A stretch of 22,636 nt of DNA from a virus, in the IMG/VR virus record IMGVR_UViG_3300008999_000042, positions 1-22,636 of that record. The stretch is one strand, 5' to 3'. The translations under genes were made by a program, and so were the position numbers. The notes beneath the pieces were generated by a model. It was not told the DNA's origin, searched no databases, and was given only the letters and a program-made list of their open reading frames with translations. Each line of letters opens with the position of its first letter. Position 1 is the first letter of the stretch. This document shows positions 1-6,220 of the stretch, one piece after another.

Positions 1-279
1 AGCTTTAACTTTCTTAGCAGCCTTTGGCTTTTTAATCAGCTTCAAAATTTCCTTTGGAACAACCTGATGCTCTCTGAAATCTGTCACATCACCATGAGTC
101 ATGTGAGAGTCCTGATCGCCATAGAATTTATTTAGAATGGCGTTAAACACTTTGGTCAAACCATATCGCTCCGAAGGATTCTTGGCATGGATATTAGCAA
201 AGTGGCAAGCTACGCCATAGACTTGTTTAGCACTAGCAATTTTGTTGTTGTCGATATTAACGAAGTTAATGTTGTTCAT
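1..279 (-). CDS. Hypothetical protein, leftward, 3' end cut by window edge
   Basis: An open frame of 93 codons runs from the ATG (complement of 277-279) to base 1 without a stop, so its C-terminus lies outside the window. The start is supported by AAGGTGAT a few bases upstream on the minus strand. The protein begins MNNINFVNIDNNKIASAKQV. It has a mixed middle containing HFANIHAKNPSERYGLTKVF and turns strongly basic at the visible end (KKPKAAKKVKA), as in small nucleic-acid-binding phage proteins, though I recognise no domain. It is the only probable gene on this strand and is divergent from the packaging and structural operon. In phages this arrangement usually separates early replication or takeover genes from late genes, which is an inference here. 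Function unknown. Confidence 0.72.
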   Translation of the reverse strand, partial: MNNINFVNIDNNKIASAKQVYGVACHFANIHAKNPSERYGLTKVFNAILNKFYGDQDSHMTHGDVTDFREHQVVPKEILKLIKKPKAAKKVKA

Positions 280-345
280 AATAATCACCTTGAGAAAAAT
301 TTATAATTTTTGGACTGACTCAATCGGCCAGCAGTTTTCGACTTT

Positions 346-412
346 AGCTTCTATATTAAATAACTTAAAAAGTCATAAATGACTTCTTTTTAAGTTATTT
401 AATATAGAAGCT
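346..412. repeat. Long inverted repeat, 27-bp perfect stem
   Basis: Bases 346-372 (starting AGCTTCTATATT) are the exact reverse complement of 386-412. The centre can add a further TCA/TGA pairing around a TAAA loop. In RNA this would form a very stable AT-rich hairpin of roughly 30 bp. No T-run follows on the + strand and no upstream + strand gene needs termination. If a leftward transcript starts further right, the hairpin would sit in the 5' leader of the minus-strand gene, where it could be an RNase III site or stability element. It could also act as DNA, as an extruding cruciform or origin element. Confidence 0.85.
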
Positions 413-415
413 TTA

Positions 416-452
416 TTAGTACATTAGTATATATAGTATACTAATGTACTAA
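416..452. repeat. Inverted repeat, 16-bp perfect arms
   Basis: TTAGTACATTAGTATA at 416-431 is exactly mirrored by TATACTAATGTACTAA at 437-452, with a 5-base centre. It lies only three bases after the larger inverted repeat. The arms carry TATACT-like -10 hexamers, so it could be a repressor operator over a promoter or a second leader hairpin. Neither role can be shown from sequence alone. Confidence 0.8.
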
Positions 453-499
453 AAGTTTGAGGCAACAGCAAAGCTGTCGTGTGAGTCTGGGTGCATCTG

Positions 500-905
500 A
501 AGTCTTTTAAAGACTTTTAAGCTGCTTGGTGGAAATCGCCAATTCCTCCTTCGGAGGGTTGTTAGCTAAGAAATCTAGCAATCTGTTTAGAAGTATAATC
601 CTTAGATTATAAATTCTTGTAAGTCGTTGAAATCCTTGGAAGTCTCTATAGAAATTCTAAAGAATTTTAAAAGTCTCTAAAGTCTCTACAGTTTGGAAAC
701 TAGATTATAAATCTATGGAGATCTCTCAAGTCTTTTAAAGACTTTATAGCGTGGGCGATAGAATCTATGGATTCTTTGGAAGTCTTTTAAAGACTTTATG
801 GGGCGGGCAGGTGACCATACCCCCACCCCCCTATATATACACAATCATATACATTTTGACAGACTTTGGAGTGTCAACCAGTTAGCGCGGCAGCTTTAAA
901 GACTT
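500..905. repeat. AAGTCT/AGACTT palindrome cluster (three 17-bp palindromes plus half sites)
   Basis: The interrupted palindrome AAGTCTTTTAAAGACTT occurs exactly three times, at 500-516, 728-744 and 780-796; the last two also share the following bases TAT. Half sites AAGTCT at 640, 671 and 680 and AGACTT at 861 and 900 bring the hexamer count to eleven in 406 bases. The 8-bp arms around one central base look like a dimeric DNA-binding protein site. Clustered copies plus half sites suggest an operator array, an iteron-type origin or a pac recognition site. The protein that would bind is unknown; TerS and the recombinase-like protein just downstream are local candidates. Confidence 0.8.
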
Positions 906-962
906 TAAAGGTGAGAGTAAGTGCAGATAAGTGTACATAAAGAACACTTATATGTACATAAA
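856..962. repeat. Short inverted and direct repeats before terS
   Basis: TTGACA at 856-861 is mirrored by TGTCAA at 872-877. ATAAGTGT at 927-934 is mirrored by ACACTTAT at 944-951. TGTACATAAA is directly repeated at 932-941 and 953-962. The 856 hexamer matches a -35 box, but no matching -10 follows at the right distance. These are probably parts of the same control region. Confidence 0.6.
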
Positions 963-1155
963 AAAGGGGAGGAAGATGGTTGTGACTAAAATGACTATAT
1001 AACCCCGGTGGGCTTAATATCTATTATAGGAGTAATATTGAATTCTGTCAATCTATTTCGTATGTATTCGCTGCATGAGCCTCCACTTACATATACCATT
1101 AATGATATATAAGTGTATATATGACGTATAATATATCATAAAAGGTATAAACTAC

Positions 1156-1184
1156 TTGACAGTAATGCTTTTTAGGTATATACT
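1156..1184 (+). promoter_or_regulatory. Sigma-70-type promoter for the packaging/structural operon
   Basis: A perfect -35 TTGACA (1156-1161), an exact 17-base spacer and the -10 TATACT (1179-1184) place the start of transcription near 1191. That gives a terS leader of about 25 bases. This is the best promoter in the window and points to host RNA polymerase transcribing the structural genes, at least in part. A TATAAT at 1192-1197 is too far from the -35 box to pair with it. Confidence 0.75.
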
Positions 1185-1215
1185 ATATATATATAATAGA
1201 TAAACTAGATTAGAT

Positions 1216-1614
1216 ATGAGTCAGACTAAAGAATTAACAACCAAGCAGGAAGCTTTTCTCAACCACTTAGTTGAAGTAGGAGGTGATCCGCGCAAAGCAG
1301 CAGAATTAGCTGGCTATGCAGATAGTAGTTATCCAGCGGTTGTTAAATCATTAAAGACGGAGATCTTGGATCTAGCTACAAATATCTTAGCCCAGTCTGC
1401 ACCTAAAGCAGCGATGAAGCTCGTAGACATTATGGATAGTGCAGAGCCAATTCCACAGGCCAATATGCGTATACAAGCAGCACAAACCATATTAGATCGT
1501 GTAGGTTTAGGGAAGACCGACCGTTTAGATGTAACGGTAAACACGGCAGGTGGTATTTTTGTATTACCCGCAAAACAAGAGACAGTGTTGGAGGGTGACT
1601 ATGAGGAGGTCTAG
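1216..1614 (+). CDS. Terminase small subunit (TerS)
   Basis: This 132-aa protein begins MSQTKELTTKQEAFLNHLVE and continues with a helix-turn-helix segment, GGDPRKAAELAGY, the pattern of the Terminase_2 type of small subunits that recognise viral DNA and hand it to the large subunit. After the DNA-binding N-terminal third, residues about 55-100 read as helical oligomerisation core, and the C-terminus is acidic (EGDYEEV), as expected for contact with TerL. It lies directly before terL with one small gene between. There is almost no Shine-Dalgarno sequence in its roughly 25-base leader, unlike most genes here, so translation may be weak. The start is the first ATG after the promoter and fits the family N-terminus. 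Confidence 0.85.
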   Translation: MSQTKELTTKQEAFLNHLVEVGGDPRKAAELAGYADSSYPAVVKSLKTEILDLATNILAQSAPKAAMKLVDIMDSAEPIPQANMRIQAAQTILDRVGLGKTDRLDVTVNTAGGIFVLPAKQETVLEGDYEEV

Positions 1615-1825
1615 TAGCACAATTCCTTTTGGTTATGAGTTAAACGAAAACAACCCAGAGTTGTTGATAGAAGTACCCGAACAATTAGAAGAGCTTGATA
1701 AGATGATTGATATGATCAAGCAAAGAACTTTAAGCCTACGAGAAGCGTCATTGTTTTTAGAACATAAAACAGGAAGAGCAATCTCCCACATGGGTTTAAA
1801 AAAGATAGCAGATAAAAGACAATGA
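1601..1825 (+). CDS. Small recombinase-domain-like helix-turn-helix protein
   Basis: This is a 74-aa protein. The frame is open further upstream, but the ATG at 1601 has a strong GGAGGG five bases before it and gives only a 14-base overlap with terS. The sequence runs TIPFGYELNENNPELLIEVP, a helical stretch, SLREASLFLEHKTGRAISHM and then GLKKIADK. This order (xPFGY, Glu-rich helix, 'slreaaxxL', 'tGrxis..glkkI') matches the start of the recombinase domain (PF07508 type) in large serine recombinases, here without any catalytic or zinc domain. It overlaps terL by ATGA, so translation is coupled. It may be a DNA-binding partner of the terminase or a regulator. The similarity is seen by eye and the role is inferred. 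Confidence 0.68.
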   Translation: MRRSSSTIPFGYELNENNPELLIEVPEQLEELDKMIDMIKQRTLSLREASLFLEHKTGRAISHMGLKKIADKRQ

Positions 1826-3507
1826 AAGATTGGGAAGTTAATCCCGACAATTATGCAAAGGACGATACTGGAGAGTTTATACTAAAGGTTGATGGGACTC
1901 CGCGCAAAAAGTCAGGAAGAGCTAAAGGATCTAAGGGAAGAGGATATACATATCATTCTCAAACTAAAGCTAAAATGGCTGCAAAGAAACAAGTAAAAGA
2001 AAAAGAAAAGAAACTTAAAGCAGCACAGAATAAAGTCGATAGTTATAAAAAGGCTATCAGTAGCACCAAGAAAACTTTAAATAAATTAGACAACAAAGAA
2101 TCTTCTATCGAAGGTAAGATAATAGAAGATGTACAGTTAGACAGTTTACCTAGTGCATTAGCTCAAGAAGCTACAGATGATGTTATCTTTAAGGCTAACG
2201 AAGGGCCACAAGAAGACTTCCTTGCAGCGGGTGAAACAGACGTTCTGTACGGAGGAGCAGCCGGAGGTGGTAAATCCTACGCGATGCTCGTAGACCCTCT
2301 TAGATACGCTCACAGGGCGGCTCACAGGGGTTTGATTATTAGACGGTCTATGCCGGAACTCCGCGAGTTAATAGACAAGTCTAGAGAGTTATATCCTAAA
2401 GCTTTTCCGGGATGTAAGTATAAAGAAGTAGAAAAGCTTTGGACGTTTCCAAGCGGAGCTAAAATAGAGTTTGGATTCCTTGAGCGTGATGCGGATGTTT
2501 ACCGCTATCAGGGTCAAGCATATAGTTGGATAGGTTTTGATGAAATTACACACCTACCTACAGAATTTGCTTGGAATTACTTAGCATCACGATTACGTAC
2601 TACTGATCCTGAAATTGAAGTATATATGCGCTGCACAGCAAATCCGGGGGGTGCGGGAGCAACATGGGTTAAAAAGCGTTATATTGATGTAGCTCCACCC
2701 AACAGTTCTTTTTTAGGTAATGATGGATTAACCAGAAAGTTCATACCAGCACGATTACAAGACAATCCTTTTCTAGCAACAGATGGTAGATATGAAAAGA
2801 TGCTTCAGGCTTTGCCGCCTACACAGCGTCAACAACTGTTAGAAGGGAATTGGGATGTTGCCGAAGGTGCAGCATTCACAGAGTTTAATCCAATGAATCA
2901 TGTAATAACTCCTTTTGAGATTCCGTTACATTGGGAACGTGCAAAAGGAATTGACTATGGATATGCTTCAGAAAGTGCATGTGTATGGGGTACAGTTGAT
3001 CCTAGTGATGGAACTTTAATTATATATAGAGAACTATATAAAAAAGGTCTTTTAGGTACAGAGTTAGCTGATATGCTAATGAACATGGAACTAGAAGATC
3101 CTACAAGTGTTGCGGGAGTTTTAGACACAGCTTGCTGGAGTCGCACCGGAACAACAGGCCCGACAGTCGGAGAAACTCTTCAACGAGCAGGACATAAGTT
3201 AAGAAGAGCAGATAAGAACCGAATACAGGGCAAAATACAGATCCATGAATACTTGAAGTTGCAGCCAAGCGGTAGGCCACGCATTCAAATATTTAATACT
3301 TGCCCGAACCTGATACGCGAACTACAAAGTATTCCTCTGGATAAAACAAATCCTGAAGATGTTAATACACATGCTCCTGATCACGCATATGATGCTTTAA
3401 GATACTTGATCATGTCTAGACCTCGTATAAACGATACTTTACAACAGATGCGACAGTTTCAACGAGAACAACATTTCAGACCTTTAGACACAACTTTTGG
3501 ATACTAA
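1822..3507 (+). CDS. Terminase large subunit (TerL)
   Basis: The ATPase-nuclease packages DNA into the prohead by docking on the portal. Of 561 residues, the ATPase shows Walker A GGAAGGGKS (144-152), Walker B WIGFDE (236-241) and a coupling motif TANPGG (272-277). The RNase H-like nuclease shows candidate acidic residues D378 (GIDYG), D435 (VLDT) and D520/D524 (HAPDHAYDALRY). Before the ATPase there is an extension of about 120 residues that is not part of the core. It contains a basic Gly-rich GRAKGSKGRG (32-41) and a Lys/Glu/Ala-rich likely coiled coil (about 50-92). The start overlaps the preceding stop (ATGA), which gives translational coupling in place of a good ribosome site. Function is certain; the role of the extension is unknown. 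Confidence 0.95.
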   Translation: MKDWEVNPDNYAKDDTGEFILKVDGTPRKKSGRAKGSKGRGYTYHSQTKAKMAAKKQVKEKEKKLKAAQNKVDSYKKAISSTKKTLNKLDNKESSIEGKIIEDVQLDSLPSALAQEATDDVIFKANEGPQEDFLAAGETDVLYGGAAGGGKSYAMLVDPLRYAHRAAHRGLIIRRSMPELRELIDKSRELYPKAFPGCKYKEVEKLWTFPSGAKIEFGFLERDADVYRYQGQAYSWIGFDEITHLPTEFAWNYLASRLRTTDPEIEVYMRCTANPGGAGATWVKKRYIDVAPPNSSFLGNDGLTRKFIPARLQDNPFLATDGRYEKMLQALPPTQRQQLLEGNWDVAEGAAFTEFNPMNHVITPFEIPLHWERAKGIDYGYASESACVWGTVDPSDGTLIIYRELYKKGLLGTELADMLMNMELEDPTSVAGVLDTACWSRTGTTGPTVGETLQRAGHKLRRADKNRIQGKIQIHEYLKLQPSGRPRIQIFNTCPNLIRELQSIPLDKTNPEDVNTHAPDHAYDALRYLIMSRPRINDTLQQMRQFQREQHFRPLDTTFGY

Positions 3508-3508
3508 T

Positions 3509-3967
3509 ATGAACGGAAAAAAGAAATTAAAATATAATAATGGTGGTCTAGTAGCTCAAAAACAATTTGGGAATGTGGGTTCTTTAGTAGCTCAAGCATC
3601 AGGTGATCAAGGATTTAGATCAGGAAGTGTTACAGGAAATTTAAGAAAAGGAAGTGCTGCTGTATCAGCTACTAAATTTAAAGACTCTGCTGGATTTAAA
3701 TCAGGAAGTATGACAGGAAGTTTAAGAAAAGGAAGTGCTGTTGTATCAGCTAGTAAATATAAAGACTCTGCTGGTGTTCGTAACAAGAACATTAGTATAG
3801 AAAAACAATTAAAAAATAAGTCTTCTGTAGGTGCAAACAAATCAGCATATGGTATGGGAGCTTCTTATAATAAACAACTAAAAAGCGGCTTTAATTTAAG
3901 AGTAGAAGCACATAAAGATGGACGAGGCCAATTATCTGGCAGTATGTCTATTTCTAAGCCACTTTAA
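3509..3967 (+). CDS. Gly/Ser/Lys-rich repeat protein between TerL and portal
   Basis: This 152-aa protein starts at the ATG one base after the terL stop; a TTG at 3497 in frame is less likely. It begins MNGKKKLKYNNGGLV, a Lys-rich tag followed by NNGG that I have seen at the start of small marine-phage virion proteins. Residues 35-61 and 62-88 are two tandem 27-residue units of the form GF(R/K)SGS(V/M)TG(N/S)LRKGSA, then (A/V)VSA(T/S)K(F/Y)KDSA. The last part, GASYNKQLKSGFNLRVEAHK, reads like antiparallel beta strands. No known domain is recognised. Basic composition and position suggest a minor virion or DNA-associated protein, possibly beta-structured. The function is inferred only from place. 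Confidence 0.7.
   Translation: MNGKKKLKYNNGGLVAQKQFGNVGSLVAQASGDQGFRSGSVTGNLRKGSAAVSATKFKDSAGFKSGSMTGSLRKGSAVVSASKYKDSAGVRNKNISIEKQLKNKSSVGANKSAYGMGASYNKQLKSGFNLRVEAHKDGRGQLSGSMSISKPL
3611..3772 (+). repeat. Two tandem 81-bp coding repeats
   Basis: Bases 3611-3691 and 3692-3772 are adjacent copies of the same 27-codon unit, similar in both DNA and protein (for example TTAAGAAAAGGAAGTGCTG occurs in both). High DNA similarity points to a fairly recent tandem duplication or ongoing homogenisation, so copy number may vary between related phages. Confidence 0.8.
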
Positions 3968-3978
3968 AGGTAATTTAA

Positions 3979-6162
3979 ATGCAAGAAGAAAATTCGTTAT
4001 ATGCAAATGCAAACGACATCTTTTACCAAGTAGAAGGTGAAAATGGTTTAGAAATGAACCTTGAAGAGAGTGTGCGTTCTAAACTTGTTGGGTTAATTGA
4101 AGATCGTTTTGAACAATCTCAAAGTGCAAGAGAAGCTGACGAACAACGCTGGCTAAAAGCCTATCACAATTTTAGAGGCTTGTACGGAAAACAACAAAGC
4201 TTTAGAGAATCTGAAAAATCTAAAGTATTTATTAAAGTTACAAAAACGAAAGTTTTAGCTGCTTTTGGGCAGTTAGTAGATGTTATTTTTGGAACAGGTC
4301 AGTTTCCAATTGGAGTTAAAGAAACTCTTATTCCCGAAGGTGTTGCAACATATCGACATGTTGATACAACTCCCGGAATAGAGACATCTCTTTCAGAAGA
4401 AGAAGAAGAAAAAAAAGAACAAGAAATTGTTAATCCTTTTGATGTTGGTTATGAAGGGGATGGTAAAGTTTTAAAAGCTGGAGCAACCTTTGGACAAGGT
4501 GAATCACGTTTTGAAAGACTTCTAAATGAAGCAGAAGAAAACGGTGAAATTACTTTAACAGATGGCCCTTCTCCTGATCCTAATGTATTAGAAGTTTCTC
4601 CAGCTAAAGAAGCTGCTAGAAAAATGCAGAAGTTAATTCACGATCAAATAGAAGAATCAAACGGATCTTCTGAATTACGAAACGCTATTTTTGAAGCGGC
4701 TTTATTTGGCACTGGTATTATTAAAGGCCCGTTTAACCACAACAAAACTATTGGAAGGTGGAGAAAGGATGAAGCAACGGGTACTCGCAACTATGACCCT
4801 CTTAGTGTGCGTGTACCACGTATTGAATTTGTTAGTATTTGGGACTTTTTCCCCGACCCTAGCGCAACCACAATTGATGAGTGTGAATACACTTTCCACC
4901 GTCATAAGCTCAATCGTTCTCAGTTAAGAGCATTATCAAAGCTACCTTATTTTGATAAAGATGCTATACGTGATGCGTTAATGCTTGGGCCTAATTATGT
5001 TGAACAAGATTATGAGCATGAGTTAAAAGACGATGCGCGTACAGAAGAATATGGTTCAGGACAGTTTGAAGTTTTAGAATACTGGGGAATCATGGATGCA
5101 GAGTATGCGCGTGAAGCTGGCATGGAGCTTGATGAAAATGTTGACGATTTAGATGAAGTACAAATTAATGCTTGGGTTTGTAATGGCAAGCTTCTCCGCA
5201 CAGTTGTTAATCCATTTACTCCATATCGACTGCCCTATAATGCCTTTAGTTACGAGCGTAATCCTTATAGCTTTTTTGGCATTGGTGTTGCCGAAAATAT
5301 GGACGACTCGCAACAGATAATGAACGGCCACGCACGTATGGCAATTGACAATCTTGCTTTAAGTGGCTCTTTAGTTTTTGACGTAGACGAGTCTGCTTTA
5401 GTTGGTGGGCAGTCAATGGAAATATATCCCGGAAAAGTCTTCCGCAGACAAGCAGGAATGCCGGGCCAAGCTATTCATGGAGTTAAGTTTCCGAACACTT
5501 CTCAAGAAAATATGATGATGTTTGATAAGTTTAGGCAGCTTGCTGACGAGCAAACCGGAATACCTAGTTATTCACATGGTCAAACAGGCGTTCAGTCTAT
5601 GACCCGTACCGCTTCTGGTATGTCTATGTTGCTAGGTGCTGCGTCACTTAATATTAAAACTGTTGTTAAAAACCTAGATGATTTTTTATTAAAGCCTTTA
5701 GGTCAAGCATACTATCAATGGAACATGCAGTTTTTTGATGGTCAGTTAGAAATAGAAGGCGATTTAGAAATTAAAGCTATGGGTACAAATAGCTTGATGC
5801 AGAAAGAAGTACGTAGTCAACGATTGACAATGTTCTTACAAACTGCACAAAACCCTGCTATTGCACCTTTTGTTAAGATCTCTAAGATCATTAGTGAGCT
5901 TGCATACAGTCTTGATTTAGACCCTGATGAAATTCTAAATGATCCTGAAGAAGCGGCTATTATGGCTAAAATCATAGGAGTACAAAATGCTGGACAAGGA
6001 AATGGCAGCGAGGCTGTCCCCCCTAGTGACCAATCAGGAGCTATGGGAAGCCCTCAAGGAACACCTCAACAACCTCAAGATGTTGGAGCTACAGGGACTG
6101 GCGGTGGCAACATCGGAACTGGAAGTGTTCCGCAAGCAGGGGAAAGTGAGTTCTCTGGCTAA
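3979..6162 (+). CDS. Portal protein
   Basis: This 727-aa protein follows terL and precedes scaffold and capsid genes, the usual portal position. It forms the dodecameric ring at one capsid vertex where TerL docks and the tail attaches. The N-terminal 120 residues (EESVRSKLVGLIEDRFEQSQ, then RWLKAYHNFRGLYG) match portals of HMO-2011-type podoviruses as I remember them. A charged loop with five consecutive glutamates lies at residues 140-144. SMTRTASGMSMLLGAAS near 540-557 is the conserved core before the crown. The last 55 residues are Gly/Pro/Gln-rich and disordered, ending ESEFSG. It is longer than the T7 portal (536 aa). AAAGG lies 8 bases before the start. A second frame overlaps the 3' end (see 5987-6217). 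Confidence 0.88.
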   Translation: MQEENSLYANANDIFYQVEGENGLEMNLEESVRSKLVGLIEDRFEQSQSAREADEQRWLKAYHNFRGLYGKQQSFRESEKSKVFIKVTKTKVLAAFGQLVDVIFGTGQFPIGVKETLIPEGVATYRHVDTTPGIETSLSEEEEEKKEQEIVNPFDVGYEGDGKVLKAGATFGQGESRFERLLNEAEENGEITLTDGPSPDPNVLEVSPAKEAARKMQKLIHDQIEESNGSSELRNAIFEAALFGTGIIKGPFNHNKTIGRWRKDEATGTRNYDPLSVRVPRIEFVSIWDFFPDPSATTIDECEYTFHRHKLNRSQLRALSKLPYFDKDAIRDALMLGPNYVEQDYEHELKDDARTEEYGSGQFEVLEYWGIMDAEYAREAGMELDENVDDLDEVQINAWVCNGKLLRTVVNPFTPYRLPYNAFSYERNPYSFFGIGVAENMDDSQQIMNGHARMAIDNLALSGSLVFDVDESALVGGQSMEIYPGKVFRRQAGMPGQAIHGVKFPNTSQENMMMFDKFRQLADEQTGIPSYSHGQTGVQSMTRTASGMSMLLGAASLNIKTVVKNLDDFLLKPLGQAYYQWNMQFFDGQLEIEGDLEIKAMGTNSLMQKEVRSQRLTMFLQTAQNPAIAPFVKISKIISELAYSLDLDPDEILNDPEEAAIMAKIIGVQNAGQGNGSEAVPPSDQSGAMGSPQGTPQQPQDVGATGTGGGNIGTGSVPQAGESEFSG

Positions 6163-6217
6163 CTTAATAAATCTTAAAGAACAAGTAAAAGAAGCTAAAC
6201 AAAGAATTGAGGATTAA
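5987..6217 (+). CDS. Possible overlapping small gene at portal 3' end
   Basis: A 76-codon frame starts inside the portal gene in the +1-shifted frame and runs 55 bases past its stop, ending three bases before the next start. Its ATG has an excellent AGGAG at 5976-5980 with six bases of spacing. The product (MLDKEMAARLSPLVTNQELW, ending LINLKEQVKEAKQRIED) is helical and charged, whereas the portal frame it overlaps is low-complexity Gly/Pro/Gln sequence that could tolerate a second frame. Without it there would be an unusual 58-base gap in an otherwise tight operon. It could instead be a chance frame whose real use is a shorter peptide starting at GTG near 6146, or an extension reached by frameshifting. 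No family is recognised. Confidence 0.45.
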   Translation: MLDKEMAARLSPLVTNQELWEALKEHLNNLKMLELQGLAVATSELEVFRKQGKVSSLANLINLKEQVKEAKQRIED

Positions 6218-6220
6218 TCC

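Larger units (their letters stand above)
280..1215. promoter_or_regulatory. Divergent control region, no convincing gene
   Basis: About 940 bases separate the leftward gene from terS and hold no ORF with a good start and length. The stretch is unusually rich in dyads: two long inverted repeats (346-412 and 416-452), short hairpins at 465-477 and 545-557, a palindrome AAATTCT-AA-AGAATTT at 652-667, and the AAGTCT/AGACTT family at 500-905. A G/C island at 800-831 (GGGGCGGG facing two C-runs) stands out in the AT-rich surroundings. More repeats lie at 856-962, and alternating AT tracts near 1090-1140 and 1180-1200 lead into the terS promoter. Being divergent and repeat-rich, it could combine promoters, an operator cluster, a replication origin or a packaging (pac) site. 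The sequence does not decide between these. Confidence 0.6.

Noticed and set aside
346-412. Rho-independent terminator at the long hairpin
   Set aside because: AT-rich stem without a following T-run in either direction, and no upstream gene on the + strand to end.
856-884. Promoter based on TTGACA at 856
   Set aside because: No acceptable -10 hexamer lies 16-18 bases downstream; the hexamer is better explained as one arm of the TTGACA/TGTCAA dyad.
798-899. 33-codon frame starting MGRAGDHTPT across the G/C island
   Set aside because: No ribosome site before the ATG, and the frame is within the repeat-rich control region.
500-905. CRISPR-like array from the repeated 17-mers
   Set aside because: Only three full copies with irregular spacing (228 and 52 bases) and half sites between; no regular spacers and no cas genes.
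1029-1112. 24-codon frame from TTG (1038) after GGAG, ending TAA at 1110-1112
   Set aside because: Rare start codon, short, and the product has no recognisable pattern; chance is likely.
1550-1600. Upstream start for the 74-aa gene at 1550
   Set aside because: It would overlap terS by 65 bases and lacks a ribosome site; the ATG at 1601 has GGAGGG at ideal spacing.
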